The notes under the pieces are model-generated. The model was not told where the DNA came from and did no database searches. It saw nothing but the letters and a program-made list of their open reading frames with translations. Below are positions 24,871 to 32,715 of a stretch of 64,000 nucleotides of DNA, one piece after another. Made by a program: the position numbers and the translations under genes. This DNA is from JAXLXE01 sp046328115 (GTDB taxonomy: Bacteria > Chloroflexota > UBA6077 > JACCZL01), in NCBI GenBank assembly GCA_046328115.1, contig JAXLXE010000001.1:310001-374000 (forward strand), in the 5' to 3' direction. Every line of letters begins with the position of its first letter. Position 1 is the first letter of the stretch.

Positions 24871-25668
24871 ATGGCAGCATTGACCGGGCGAGTAGCCCTG
24901 GTGACCGGCGCCGCGGGTGGAATTGGCCGAGCAACGGCGCTGCGCCTTGCGCATGAGGGGGCACGAATCGTCGCTGCCGATCTCGACGCGAGTGGAGCCG
25001 AGGTGACCGCGGAGGCCGTCCGCCAGCAGGGCGGAGAGGCGCTGGCAGTGCGGGTGGACGTAACCCGCCGCGACGACATAGCGTCCATGGTCCGGGCGTC
25101 CGTGCGGGAGCTCGGTCGCATCGACATCTTGTTCAACAACGCCGGCGTGGTTCGCGTGGAGCGGCTCCTAGACGTGACGGAGGAGCATTGGGACCATGTG
25201 GTTGGTGTCAATGCGCGCGCGGTGTTCTTTGTGCTTCAGGCCGTGGCTCGCCAGATGCTCGAGCAGGGCCCGCTGGCGGATGGTCTGCGGGGACGGATCA
25301 TCAACACGGCATCGATTGCCGGGCGTCCGGGTGGGCGACCACTCTTTGCGCCATACGCGGCGAGCAAGGCGGCGGTGATCAGCCTTACCCACTCGGCCGC
25401 CGCGGCTCTGGCGCCGCACATCACGGTGAACGCGGTTTGTCCTGGGGCGGTGGAGACGCGGATGTGGGAGCAGATTGACGCCGAGTGGGGCGAGCTGGAA
25501 GGGCGGCCTAAGGGCGATGTTTGGCGAGCGCGGATCGAACCCATCCCGCTGGGTCGGCCCGAAAAGGCGGAGGACGTTGCCGGATTGGTGGCGTATCTGG
25601 CCGGGCCTGATGCCGCCTACATGACGGGCCAGTCCGTGGCGATCGACGGCGGCCTGGTCATGCAGTGA
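24871..25668 (+). CDS. SDR-family oxidoreductase
   Basis: Classical short-chain dehydrogenase/reductase, 265 residues. TGAAGGIGRAT is the cofactor motif, NNAG the central motif, and the catalytic Ser-Tyr-Lys are the Ser of NTASIAG and YAASK. The Asp of AADLDAS after strand 2 suggests NAD(H) rather than NADP(H). The C-terminal PGAVETRMW and GQSVAIDGG segments are normal. ATG 24871 is chosen, with GGAGA about 8 nt upstream; TTG 24865 is in frame but less likely. Substrate unknown. Confidence 0.9.
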   Translation: MAALTGRVALVTGAAGGIGRATALRLAHEGARIVAADLDASGAEVTAEAVRQQGGEALAVRVDVTRRDDIASMVRASVRELGRIDILFNNAGVVRVERLLDVTEEHWDHVVGVNARAVFFVLQAVARQMLEQGPLADGLRGRIINTASIAGRPGGRPLFAPYAASKAAVISLTHSAAAALAPHITVNAVCPGAVETRMWEQIDAEWGELEGRPKGDVWRARIEPIPLGRPEKAEDVAGLVAYLAGPDAAYMTGQSVAIDGGLVMQ

Positions 25669-25683
25669 CCGCGGCGTAGCTCG

Positions 25684-28548
25684 CTAGCGCGTCAACTCGG
25701 CCAGCCGTTTGAGCTCCGCCTCCAGGGCCTTCTGCTCTTCGCCGTAGCGGGCCCAGTCACCGCTGCGCAGTGCCTCCTGGGCGCGTGTGAAGCGCTCGTT
25801 CGCGGCACGCACGACGGCCGCGACATCTGTGGGTGCCGCGGGTGGCGCGGGTGGCGCGGGTGTTCGAGGTGTTGCCGCGGCGGCAGGCGCCGCGCCCCCG
25901 CCGAACAGTTTGTTCAGCGCCTCCTCCAACGTGGGTTCCATCACCAGGCGGTTTCCAGTTGCCACGACGACGCGTTTGAGCTCGGGAATGGCATTGGTCG
26001 CGTCTGACTGGAGATAGATTGGCTCTACGTACAGGTTTGATCCGCCCACAGGTATCACCAGCGTGTTGCCCCGGATCACCTTGGAGCCGGCCGTGCTCCA
26101 CAGCGTGAACTGCGCGGAGATGGCTGGGTCTTGATCAATGCGTCCCTCTACCTGATACGGTCCATATACCAGTCGGTCCTTCGGGAACTTGAACGCTAGG
26201 AGGCGCCCGTAGTTCTCGGCATCTGAGCGGGCCGCGATCCAGGCGATCATGTTGTCCTTGCTGACCGGTGTGAACGGCTGCATGAGAAGGAACTCCTCCC
26301 GCCGCTCGTCCGGGAGGCGCATGATCACGTAGTAAGGATCCACCGGCTGGCGCCGTTCGTAGAACTTCTCGAAGGGGATCGCCCAGGCGTCCTCGCGGTT
26401 GTAGTAGGCCGTGGTGTCCTGCATGTGAAACACCTGATACCGATCAGCCTGCATTCGGAACAGGTCCTCTGGATAGCGGATGTGGTCGCGGAGCGCCTTT
26501 GGCATCTGCGACAGGGAAAGGAACAGTTCCGGGAATGCCGCGCGATAGGCCGCGATTAGGGGATCTGGCTGGTCGGTCACGTAAAACCGCACGGTCCCGT
26601 CGTAGGCGTCCACCGTCACTTTGACGCTGTTGCGGATGTAGTTGAGCGTCATGCGCCCCCGTCCCGGCGCGCTCCAGGCCAGAGGCTGGGAGTAGGGGAA
26701 GGCGTTGCTGGTGGTGTATGCGTCCAGCATCCACACCAGGCGCCCGTCCGCCACCACGATATAGGGGTCCGTGTCCTGTAGGAGGAACGGCGCGATGCGC
26801 TCTATCCGCTCACGCACGCTTCTTCGGTACAGGATCTCCGTCTCTGGGCGCACAGCGCCCGAGACCAGCAGATTGAGATCGCGGAACCGGACGGCGTAGG
26901 CCATGCGCGCCAGCGCGTTGCCTATCGAAACGCCCGCTCGCCCGACGTGTCGCGATTCCACGTTCTCATCGCCGCGCGGATAGTCGAACTCCGCCTCCGT
27001 CGTACCGATGAGCACGTAGCCGGTGTAGCTCTCCGCCCTGGTGCCGAAATAGACCTCTGGTCTTGTGATCGCGATCGAGCCGCGCGGCGGCACATCCTGC
27101 ACAGCGAGCTGGGGTCTACCCTCTTCCGCCACGGACGAGACCAGCGCCATGGCCACGCCGTACCCGTGCGTGAACTTGAGGCGCTGGTTTACCCAGGTGC
27201 GTGCTTGTGACTGAAGGCGGTCCTGGTCTAGCTCTCGCGCCGCCACCATGACTTGTCGATAGCCGTCTTCTAGCTGATACCGATCCACGTCAACATCGCC
27301 GAACACGTAGTAGCTTCGGATGCTCTGGATCTGGTTCAGCGTGTCTCGGAGCGGACGGTGGTCCCAAAGGCGGATGTTACGGATCGTCTCCGGACTGGAC
27401 CTGATCTCCTCCGCGGTAACCAGGTCCTCAGCCGCGTAGGCGCGCTCTTCGATGCTGTCCAGATCAAATGCGCGCCTCGTGAAGTTGATCGTGTGCTCCA
27501 GATATGGGCGCTCTTTCTCCAGCTCATTCGGCTTTACTTCGAGCTGATGGACGGCGTAGGGGAAGAGGACGCCGCCTACGAGGGCAATGAGGCCCCAGGC
27601 GGCGATTCCCACCACCGCCATACGCGGCGTGCGTGTGAAGGCAGAGCCCAGGATGAGCACCGCGGTGGTGAGCGCGGCGGCGAACATGACGTAGAGCGCG
27701 GGCAGCTCCGCACGCACATCGGAGTACCCGCCGCCGTAGGCTACGCCGCGTGTCGAGTACACCAGTTCGAAGGCGTCCATCAGGTGGTTGGCACCGACCA
27801 GCAGCATCACCAACGCGCCGAGCACGGCTATGTGGAGCTTCACGGATAGCGGAAGTCGCGGGATCACGCGCTCCAGGCTCACTCCGAGCTCGTATGAGGT
27901 AACGACCGCGTAGACGGCCAGGGTGGTCGTTGCTACCAGGATGGCGGCGCCGACCAGCCAGGCGTGAACGGCCCGGTACGCGGGTAGGGAGAAGATGAAG
28001 AACCCCGCGTCCGCACCGAAGATTGGATCGCTGATCCCGAACGGCTGCTGGTTCAGGTATCGCAGAGCCAGCATCCACTGGCCACTGGCGATCAGACCCA
28101 TCACTATCGCCAGAAGCCCGCCGAGTATCGCCACCCCGAACGAGACGACCGGTCCGTAGCTCTGCTGCTCTCCAACCCGCGCGCCGATCCGAGCAATGTA
28201 CGACCAGATGCTGTCATCGTCTGGCGGTGCCGCGTGTTCGAGCGTGCCGGCCAGGCGCCTGGCGGTGGTCACGCTTGCAAAATACAGCGCTAGAAACGTG
28301 AGCGCGCCCGCGCCAAACAAGCTGAGCTGGGTGAGGAGCACCGTGGAGTAAACCGGACGGAGGCCGAGCGAATCGAACCACAACCAGTCCGTGTACAGGT
28401 CGACACCAAAGGTGCCCAGGCCCACCAGGACTACGACGACGCCGGCCGCGATACCACGGGAGAGCGCAACGTATTGGCCAGCCCGATCCCGGGGGTACCG
28501 TGCACGCCGTATGGGGATGACGGGCTCCAACGCTGCCTCCGGGACCAC
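25684..28548 (-). CDS. UPF0182-family large membrane protein
   Basis: A 954-residue protein of the UPF0182/COG1615 family, found mainly in actinobacteria, cyanobacteria and chloroflexi and of unknown function. The N-terminal third has about seven membrane helices, starting with GIAAGVVVVLVGLGTFGVDLY. The large extracytoplasmic part carries the conserved tracts VYFGTRAESYTGYVLIGT, EFDYPRGDEN, SNAFPYSQPL and NMIAWIAARSD. The C-terminus is a Pro/Ala-rich linker with a final charged helix. GTG 28548 is the start. It converges with the SDR gene, 15 nt apart. Confidence 0.92.
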   Translation of the reverse strand: MVPEAALEPVIPIRRARYPRDRAGQYVALSRGIAAGVVVVLVGLGTFGVDLYTDWLWFDSLGLRPVYSTVLLTQLSLFGAGALTFLALYFASVTTARRLAGTLEHAAPPDDDSIWSYIARIGARVGEQQSYGPVVSFGVAILGGLLAIVMGLIASGQWMLALRYLNQQPFGISDPIFGADAGFFIFSLPAYRAVHAWLVGAAILVATTTLAVYAVVTSYELGVSLERVIPRLPLSVKLHIAVLGALVMLLVGANHLMDAFELVYSTRGVAYGGGYSDVRAELPALYVMFAAALTTAVLILGSAFTRTPRMAVVGIAAWGLIALVGGVLFPYAVHQLEVKPNELEKERPYLEHTINFTRRAFDLDSIEERAYAAEDLVTAEEIRSSPETIRNIRLWDHRPLRDTLNQIQSIRSYYVFGDVDVDRYQLEDGYRQVMVAARELDQDRLQSQARTWVNQRLKFTHGYGVAMALVSSVAEEGRPQLAVQDVPPRGSIAITRPEVYFGTRAESYTGYVLIGTTEAEFDYPRGDENVESRHVGRAGVSIGNALARMAYAVRFRDLNLLVSGAVRPETEILYRRSVRERIERIAPFLLQDTDPYIVVADGRLVWMLDAYTTSNAFPYSQPLAWSAPGRGRMTLNYIRNSVKVTVDAYDGTVRFYVTDQPDPLIAAYRAAFPELFLSLSQMPKALRDHIRYPEDLFRMQADRYQVFHMQDTTAYYNREDAWAIPFEKFYERRQPVDPYYVIMRLPDERREEFLLMQPFTPVSKDNMIAWIAARSDAENYGRLLAFKFPKDRLVYGPYQVEGRIDQDPAISAQFTLWSTAGSKVIRGNTLVIPVGGSNLYVEPIYLQSDATNAIPELKRVVVATGNRLVMEPTLEEALNKLFGGGAAPAAAATPRTPAPPAPPAAPTDVAAVVRAANERFTRAQEALRSGDWARYGEEQKALEAELKRLAELTR

Positions 28549-28600
28549 CCGGATTGTATCACGGGGTCGGGCGATGCCCGGTTTCCGACTCTTGCTGGGC

Positions 28601-28606
28601 TATACT
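28601..28606 (+). promoter_or_regulatory. Candidate -10 before the GNAT gene
   Basis: TATACT lies 23 nt before ATG 28630 and no good -35 is visible at 16-18 nt. If used, the 5' leader would be under 20 nt. Confidence 0.25.
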
Positions 28607-28629
28607 GCCCCGGCCTGCGCCCAGACTTG

Positions 28630-29376
28630 ATGGAGACCCAGGCTCAGTTCTCAATGGCCATCGATCGTTGCATTGACGCGGCGCTTCAGCAGCGCCTGGA
28701 CCGGTTCCACGCCGAGGAGCTTGGCTGTTCCGTGGAGGATCTCCACGCCGAGGGTATCCGCGTGGTGACCACGCCGCGGAGATACCGGCCGGGCTGGGGT
28801 GGCTACACGGTGCCGTTTCTTGCGCTGGCAACGCAGACCGGCAGTGTCGTCTCCGTTCGATCCGAACAACTGGCGCGTGTCTCTGGCGATTTCAGCGAGC
28901 GGTACGAGCGGGGTTGGCTAACGTGGGACGACTACGAAGCCCTACGCAGGCTCTCAAAGGAGACCGTGCCTTACGCGTACTGCCTGAGTGGCGACGTGTT
29001 GTATACGGACCGCGCGCGGTTCCGTCCGGTCACGTCGCGGGCCACCCGGCTGCTCCTGACTGACCCCAGTGGGGCGGACCTGCGGCGACGGTTCGACGGC
29101 TCCATTTTTGTCATTCGTAATACGCGCCGTGAGATCGTGAGCTGGGCGGCCATCAAGCTAAAGTCGGACGATGTCTGGGAGCTGGCGGTGGTGACCGAGC
29201 GAGCGTACCGGGGCCAGGGACTCGCTCGCGAGGTGGTCTCCGCGGCCACGGAGTTCATTCTCGAAAACGATCGCGTTGCGTTGTACGTTCACGATCGTTC
29301 GAATGATGCGAGTGCCCGGGTTTGCCGTTCACTTGGGTATGTCGAGTACGGACGGGAGTTCTTTAGTGAGTACTAA
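28630..29376 (+). CDS. GNAT-family N-acetyltransferase
   Basis: Protein of 248 residues. The C-terminal 110 residues hold the acetyl-CoA fold with the pyrophosphate loop in RAYRGQGLAREVVSAATEF and the beta-bulge motif SNDASARVCRSLGYV. The N-terminal half (about 120 residues) is not recognised and may bind the substrate. ATG 28630 is chosen because the open frame upstream overlaps the divergent UPF0182 start. No SD is obvious, which with the nearby TATACT fits a short leader. Substrate unknown. Confidence 0.8.
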   Translation: METQAQFSMAIDRCIDAALQQRLDRFHAEELGCSVEDLHAEGIRVVTTPRRYRPGWGGYTVPFLALATQTGSVVSVRSEQLARVSGDFSERYERGWLTWDDYEALRRLSKETVPYAYCLSGDVLYTDRARFRPVTSRATRLLLTDPSGADLRRRFDGSIFVIRNTRREIVSWAAIKLKSDDVWELAVVTERAYRGQGLAREVVSAATEFILENDRVALYVHDRSNDASARVCRSLGYVEYGREFFSEY

Positions 29377-29402
29377 GGCGGCTACCGTGGCCGGGAGGCA
29401 CA

Positions 29403-30623
29403 ATGCCCGGGTCTGAGCCGTCCCGATTTGAGCACTGGGGGTTTGGCACCAGCGCCGCTCACGCGGGAGAGCACCTGGTGACCGGGGAGTTTCAGCCCAC
29501 GTCCACACCCATCTACAACGCATCCGGCTACTTCATGCCCTCTTTTGATGCGTTGGACGAGGTGTTCGATGGCAGGCGGCCGGGCTATTTCTACTCGCGC
29601 AACGCCAACCCGACCGTCGCGGCGCTGGAGTCCGCCGTCAGCACGCTCGAAGGAGCAGCGGATACCGTGGCGTTTGCCTCTGGGATGGCCGCTATTCACG
29701 CGGCATTCGTGGCCGCGGGCCTCCGCCCCGGCGAACGAGTCGTCGCCTCGCGCGACTGCTACGGGCTGACGCGGACGTTGCTCACTTCGCACTTTGCCGA
29801 GCAGGGCGTACAAGTCCAGTTCGTTGATCTGACGGACGCTTCGGAAGCTGCCGAAGCGATGGCGACTCGCCCGCGGGTGGTCTATCTGGAGACGATCTCC
29901 AACCCTCTGCTCAAGATCCTGAATGTGCCCGCTCTGGCCGCTGCCGCCCGAGCCGCGGGCGCCCTAACCGTGGTGGACAATACGTTTCCCTCACCGTATC
30001 TGGCACGACCTATCCAGTGGGGGGCGGACATCGTGGTGCATAGCGCGACGAAGTACCTGGGCGGCCACGGTGATGTAACCGGCGGCACGGCCTCCACGGC
30101 TGATCCAGAGCTGGGTGGGCGACTGCGTCGCCAGGCCGTGGTGCTCGGCAGTGTGCTTGGGCCCAACGAGGCATGGCTTTGTCATCGCGGGCTGAAGACG
30201 CTGCCGCTCCGCATGAAGCAGCAATGTCAGAACGCGTCCGTTCTGGCCGGCTGGCTGAGCGGGCACAGTCAGGTGGCCCGGGTTTACTACCCTGGCCTGG
30301 GGTGTCACCCAGGGCACGTCCTGGCCGCTGAGATGTTCGGCGGGCGCTTCGGTGCGATGGTGTCGTTTGACCTGGCAGACCCGCGGCGTGTCGTAGCGCG
30401 TCAGTTCATGGATGCGTTGGAGTTGATCGCGCCCGCGCCGACCTTGGGAGACCTTCGGTCGCTGGTGATGTACCCGCCACTGGCGTCCCATCGCGGACTC
30501 ACGCCCGCTCAGCGCGCGGAAGTTGGCATTGGGGACGGGCTGATTCGGCTGTCGGTGGGGATTGAGGACGCGCCAGACATCATTGATGATGTCCGGCGTG
30601 GGTTGGCCGCTTGCGGAGACTGA
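29403..30623 (+). CDS. Cys/Met-metabolism PLP-dependent enzyme (cystathionine gamma-synthase/lyase type)
   Basis: Fold-type I trans-sulfuration enzyme, 406 residues. The PLP lysine is in VHSATKYLGGHGDVTGG. YSRNANPTVAALE, VAFASGMAAIHA, YLETISNP and VVDNTFPSPYLARP are the other PLP-pocket blocks. The family includes cystathionine gamma-synthase, cystathionine beta- and gamma-lyases and O-acylhomoserine sulfhydrylase, and motifs alone do not separate them here. GGGAGG precedes ATG 29403. It converges with a 57-residue zinc-ribbon gene only 3 nt away. Confidence 0.9.
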   Translation: MPGSEPSRFEHWGFGTSAAHAGEHLVTGEFQPTSTPIYNASGYFMPSFDALDEVFDGRRPGYFYSRNANPTVAALESAVSTLEGAADTVAFASGMAAIHAAFVAAGLRPGERVVASRDCYGLTRTLLTSHFAEQGVQVQFVDLTDASEAAEAMATRPRVVYLETISNPLLKILNVPALAAAARAAGALTVVDNTFPSPYLARPIQWGADIVVHSATKYLGGHGDVTGGTASTADPELGGRLRRQAVVLGSVLGPNEAWLCHRGLKTLPLRMKQQCQNASVLAGWLSGHSQVARVYYPGLGCHPGHVLAAEMFGGRFGAMVSFDLADPRRVVARQFMDALELIAPAPTLGDLRSLVMYPPLASHRGLTPAQRAEVGIGDGLIRLSVGIEDAPDIIDDVRRGLAACGD

Positions 30624-30626
30624 GCG

Positions 30627-30800
30627 CTACTCGCCCTCGCCCGTCTCACCGAGGATGACGAACTTCACCCGCGACGCGCCGCACCTAGGGCACTTGTACG
30701 GCAGCGCGGCGCTGGTGACCACGGCCTGGCACGTGAGGCACTGCCACTGCTTGGGCTCCTCACCGGTTGGTGTCTTGAGCGCGCCGGTCTTCGCAGTCAC
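30627..30800 (-). CDS. Small zinc-ribbon/rubredoxin-like protein (57 aa)
   Basis: A 57-residue protein with two CxxC knuckles (CLTC and CPRC) 15 residues apart, the pattern of a rubredoxin-like or zinc-ribbon metal site. The aromatic WQC before the first knuckle and YKCPRCGAS at the second resemble rubredoxin. GTG 30800 is chosen because GAGGA lies about six nt upstream and the part before it is low-complexity. Function could be electron transfer or a regulatory zinc ribbon. Confidence 0.7.
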   Translation of the reverse strand: MTAKTGALKTPTGEEPKQWQCLTCQAVVTSAALPYKCPRCGASRVKFVILGETGEGE

Positions 30801-30921
30801 TGGATCGTCCTCGTCGTTGTGATTTTCGAGCCGATTTCGGGTAGGAGCCCGCGTGCCGGGGATCCTGGCCGCAGGCGAGAGGCGGTCTGCCAAGTGTACC
30901 CATTTGGGGTGCGGTCGGGAC

Positions 30922-31212
30922 CTAGCCGTGGGGAGGTGCCGACATCTGGTCCGGTGGCTGCAGGCCCAGCGCGGCGCCCAATCGGCGCGCCAGCCGCTCG
31001 CGGCCGATGGCGGAGCTCGTCGAGCGGACTTCCTCCGCGGTGACGTCAAACGGCACTATTGCTCCGTGTGACACGAGAACGAGCCGCGTGGAGGCGGCGA
31101 CCGTGGAGCGCCCAGGCTCGCGGAGCTCCACGCGCGCACTGGTATCGATCTGGCGAACGATCTCCTCTACGTCTCGACGCGCCGCGTCGTCCTCGCCAGT
31201 ACGCCAATCCAT
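30922..31212 (-). CDS. Small hypothetical protein (96 aa)
   Basis: Unrecognised. The ATG at 31212 is preceded by GGGAGG ten nt upstream. The acidic N-terminal helix (GEDDAARRDVEEIVRQID) is followed by beta-like stretches (ARVELREPGRSTV and TRLVLVSHGAIVPFDVT) and an Arg/Leu-rich helix near the end. This looks like a small alpha/beta domain. The SD-containing 21-bp segment is duplicated in tandem just upstream. It is divergent from rpsA. Confidence 0.5.
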   Translation of the reverse strand: MDWRTGEDDAARRDVEEIVRQIDTSARVELREPGRSTVAASTRLVLVSHGAIVPFDVTAEEVRSTSSAIGRERLARRLGAALGLQPPDQMSAPPHG

Positions 31213-31252
31213 GCGCGGATCGCCTCCCGAAATGCGCGGATCGCCTCCCGAA
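31211..31252. repeat. 21-bp perfect tandem duplication
   Basis: Two identical 21-bp units (31211-31231 and 31232-31252). On the minus strand each contains GGGAGGCGATCCGCGCAT, that is, an SD followed by the codon-start region. The copy nearest the gene supplies the SD and part of the ATG of the 96-residue gene; the other leaves a second SD 21 nt further up, in the same frame. Confidence 0.8.
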
Positions 31253-31305
31253 TGCAGGCAAGATCGTAGCAGTGGTCGGGCGTTTCGCGCGTGGTTCCGG
31301 GGGCC

Positions 31306-31335
31306 TTTCGCGCGTGTGGGAGAAATCGGTATACT
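31306..31335 (+). promoter_or_regulatory. Candidate rpsA promoter
   Basis: TTTCGC (31306-31311), an 18-nt spacer and TATACT (31330-31335), about 31 nt before the rpsA ATG. The segment TTTCGCGCGTG occurs twice (31283-31293 and 31306-31316), the second copy covering the -35, which could be a regulator site. Confidence 0.4.
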
Positions 31336-31366
31336 GCTCCGAAACGCGCAATAGGATTGATAGTCA

Positions 31367-32611
31367 ATGGAGCAGGCCGAGTTCGGCCAGGACGACTCCG
31401 CCCGCAACGAAGATCCCGCCGCGCAACCATCTGAGGGCATGGGAGACTGGCTCGCTGAACACGAGCAGTCCTACCGGCATTTGCGGCGTGGTGAGGTGGT
31501 GGAGGGTGTTGTGGTGCAGGTGGACCACGAGGAGTTCCTCGTGGACATTGGCGCCAAGTCAGAGGGTGTAGTCCCGCCTGGTGAGGTCCCTCAGGGCCCA
31601 GATGCAGAGACGTATCGCGTTGGTGATACGGTCCTCGTGTACGTGCTGTCCGGTGAGGACCGCGAAGGGCGAATCGTTCTTTCGCTCACGCGGGCTCGTG
31701 CTGAACGGGGCTGGCGCAACCTGCAGCACGCTTTCGAAAGCGCTGAGACCATCGAAGGCGACGTGGTTGAGTTCAACAAGGGCGGCCTTGTCGTCAGTGT
31801 TGAAGGTGCTCGCGGGTTTGTGCCGCTCTCGCAGATTGCGGATTTGCGGCGGTCCAGCCCGGAGGAATCCGTGGAGTCTCGTCTCGAGGCAATGAAGGGG
31901 CGGCGCCTGCTGCTCAAGGTCATCGAGATGAACCGCCGCCGAAATCGGCTCATCCTGTCCGAGCGCTCCGCGCTGCAGGAGCGGCGCGCACGCGAGAAGG
32001 ACCGTCTGCTTGCGGAGCTCCAGCCGGGCGACGTCCGTGAGGGCGTGGTCTCTAGCATCTGCGACTTTGGGGCGTTTGTTGACCTGGGCGGCGCGGATGG
32101 ACTGATCCACTTGTCAGAGCTCTCCTGGGGTCAGGTGGCGCATCCGAGCCAGGTGGTCAAGGTGGGCGACAAAGTTCGCGTTCACGTGGTGAACGTGGAG
32201 CGGGACACTAAGAAAATTGGGCTTTCCCTGAAACGACTCCAGGATGAGCCCTGGACCAGGATTCTGGACAAGTACCAGCAGGGTCAGATTGTTACCGGGA
32301 AGATCACGAAGCTCGCCGCATTTGGTGCCTTTGCAGAGATTGAGCCCGGCATCGAGGGCCTGATCCACATCTCGGAGTTATCTGAGGATCGGATTACCCA
32401 TCCCAAGCAGGTGGTCCGGGAGGGTGACGAGCTTCCGCTCAAGGTCATACGCATAGAGCCGGCCCGACATCGGCTGGGGTTGAGTCTCCGGCAGGCCGAG
32501 GAGGAGGGCGGTTTCGAAGGCGAGTACTCGCTGGGCCCTGACGAGGACGAGCCTGTCGCGGCTGCCGTGGGTGGCGAATCTGAAGGAGAGAACGAGCACT
32601 CGGACGAGTAG
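31367..32611 (+). CDS. rpsA: 30S ribosomal protein S1 (four S1 domains)
   Basis: RNA-binding protein that helps 30S subunits capture mRNA. Four S1/OB repeats are visible at about residues 40-110, 125-195, 210-280 and 295-365. Typical motifs are [49 protein letters not shown] and [26 protein letters not shown]. The protein has 414 residues and an acidic C-terminal tail. E. coli S1 has six domains; four-domain forms are normal outside proteobacteria. ATG 31367 has only a weak SD, AGGA, near it. Confidence 0.92.
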   Translation: [414 protein letters not shown]

Positions 32612-32632
32612 CCCGTCTCCTGGTAGACAAAC

Positions 32633-32662
32633 AACGCGACCAGTCCCGTGACTGGTCGCGTT
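32633..32662 (+). terminator. Strong hairpin after rpsA
   Basis: AACGCGACCAGTC (32633-32645) pairs perfectly with GACTGGTCGCGTT (32650-32662) around a 4-nt loop, 21 nt after the rpsA stop. Only GGCGTTTCC follows, so the T-run is poor. A TACAAT at 32674-32679 just beyond could be the clpC -10. Confidence 0.65.
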
Positions 32663-32715
32663 GGCGTTTCCTGTACAATCTGCGGACGGGGGCATAGGCC
32701 CCACGGAGAGATCCG

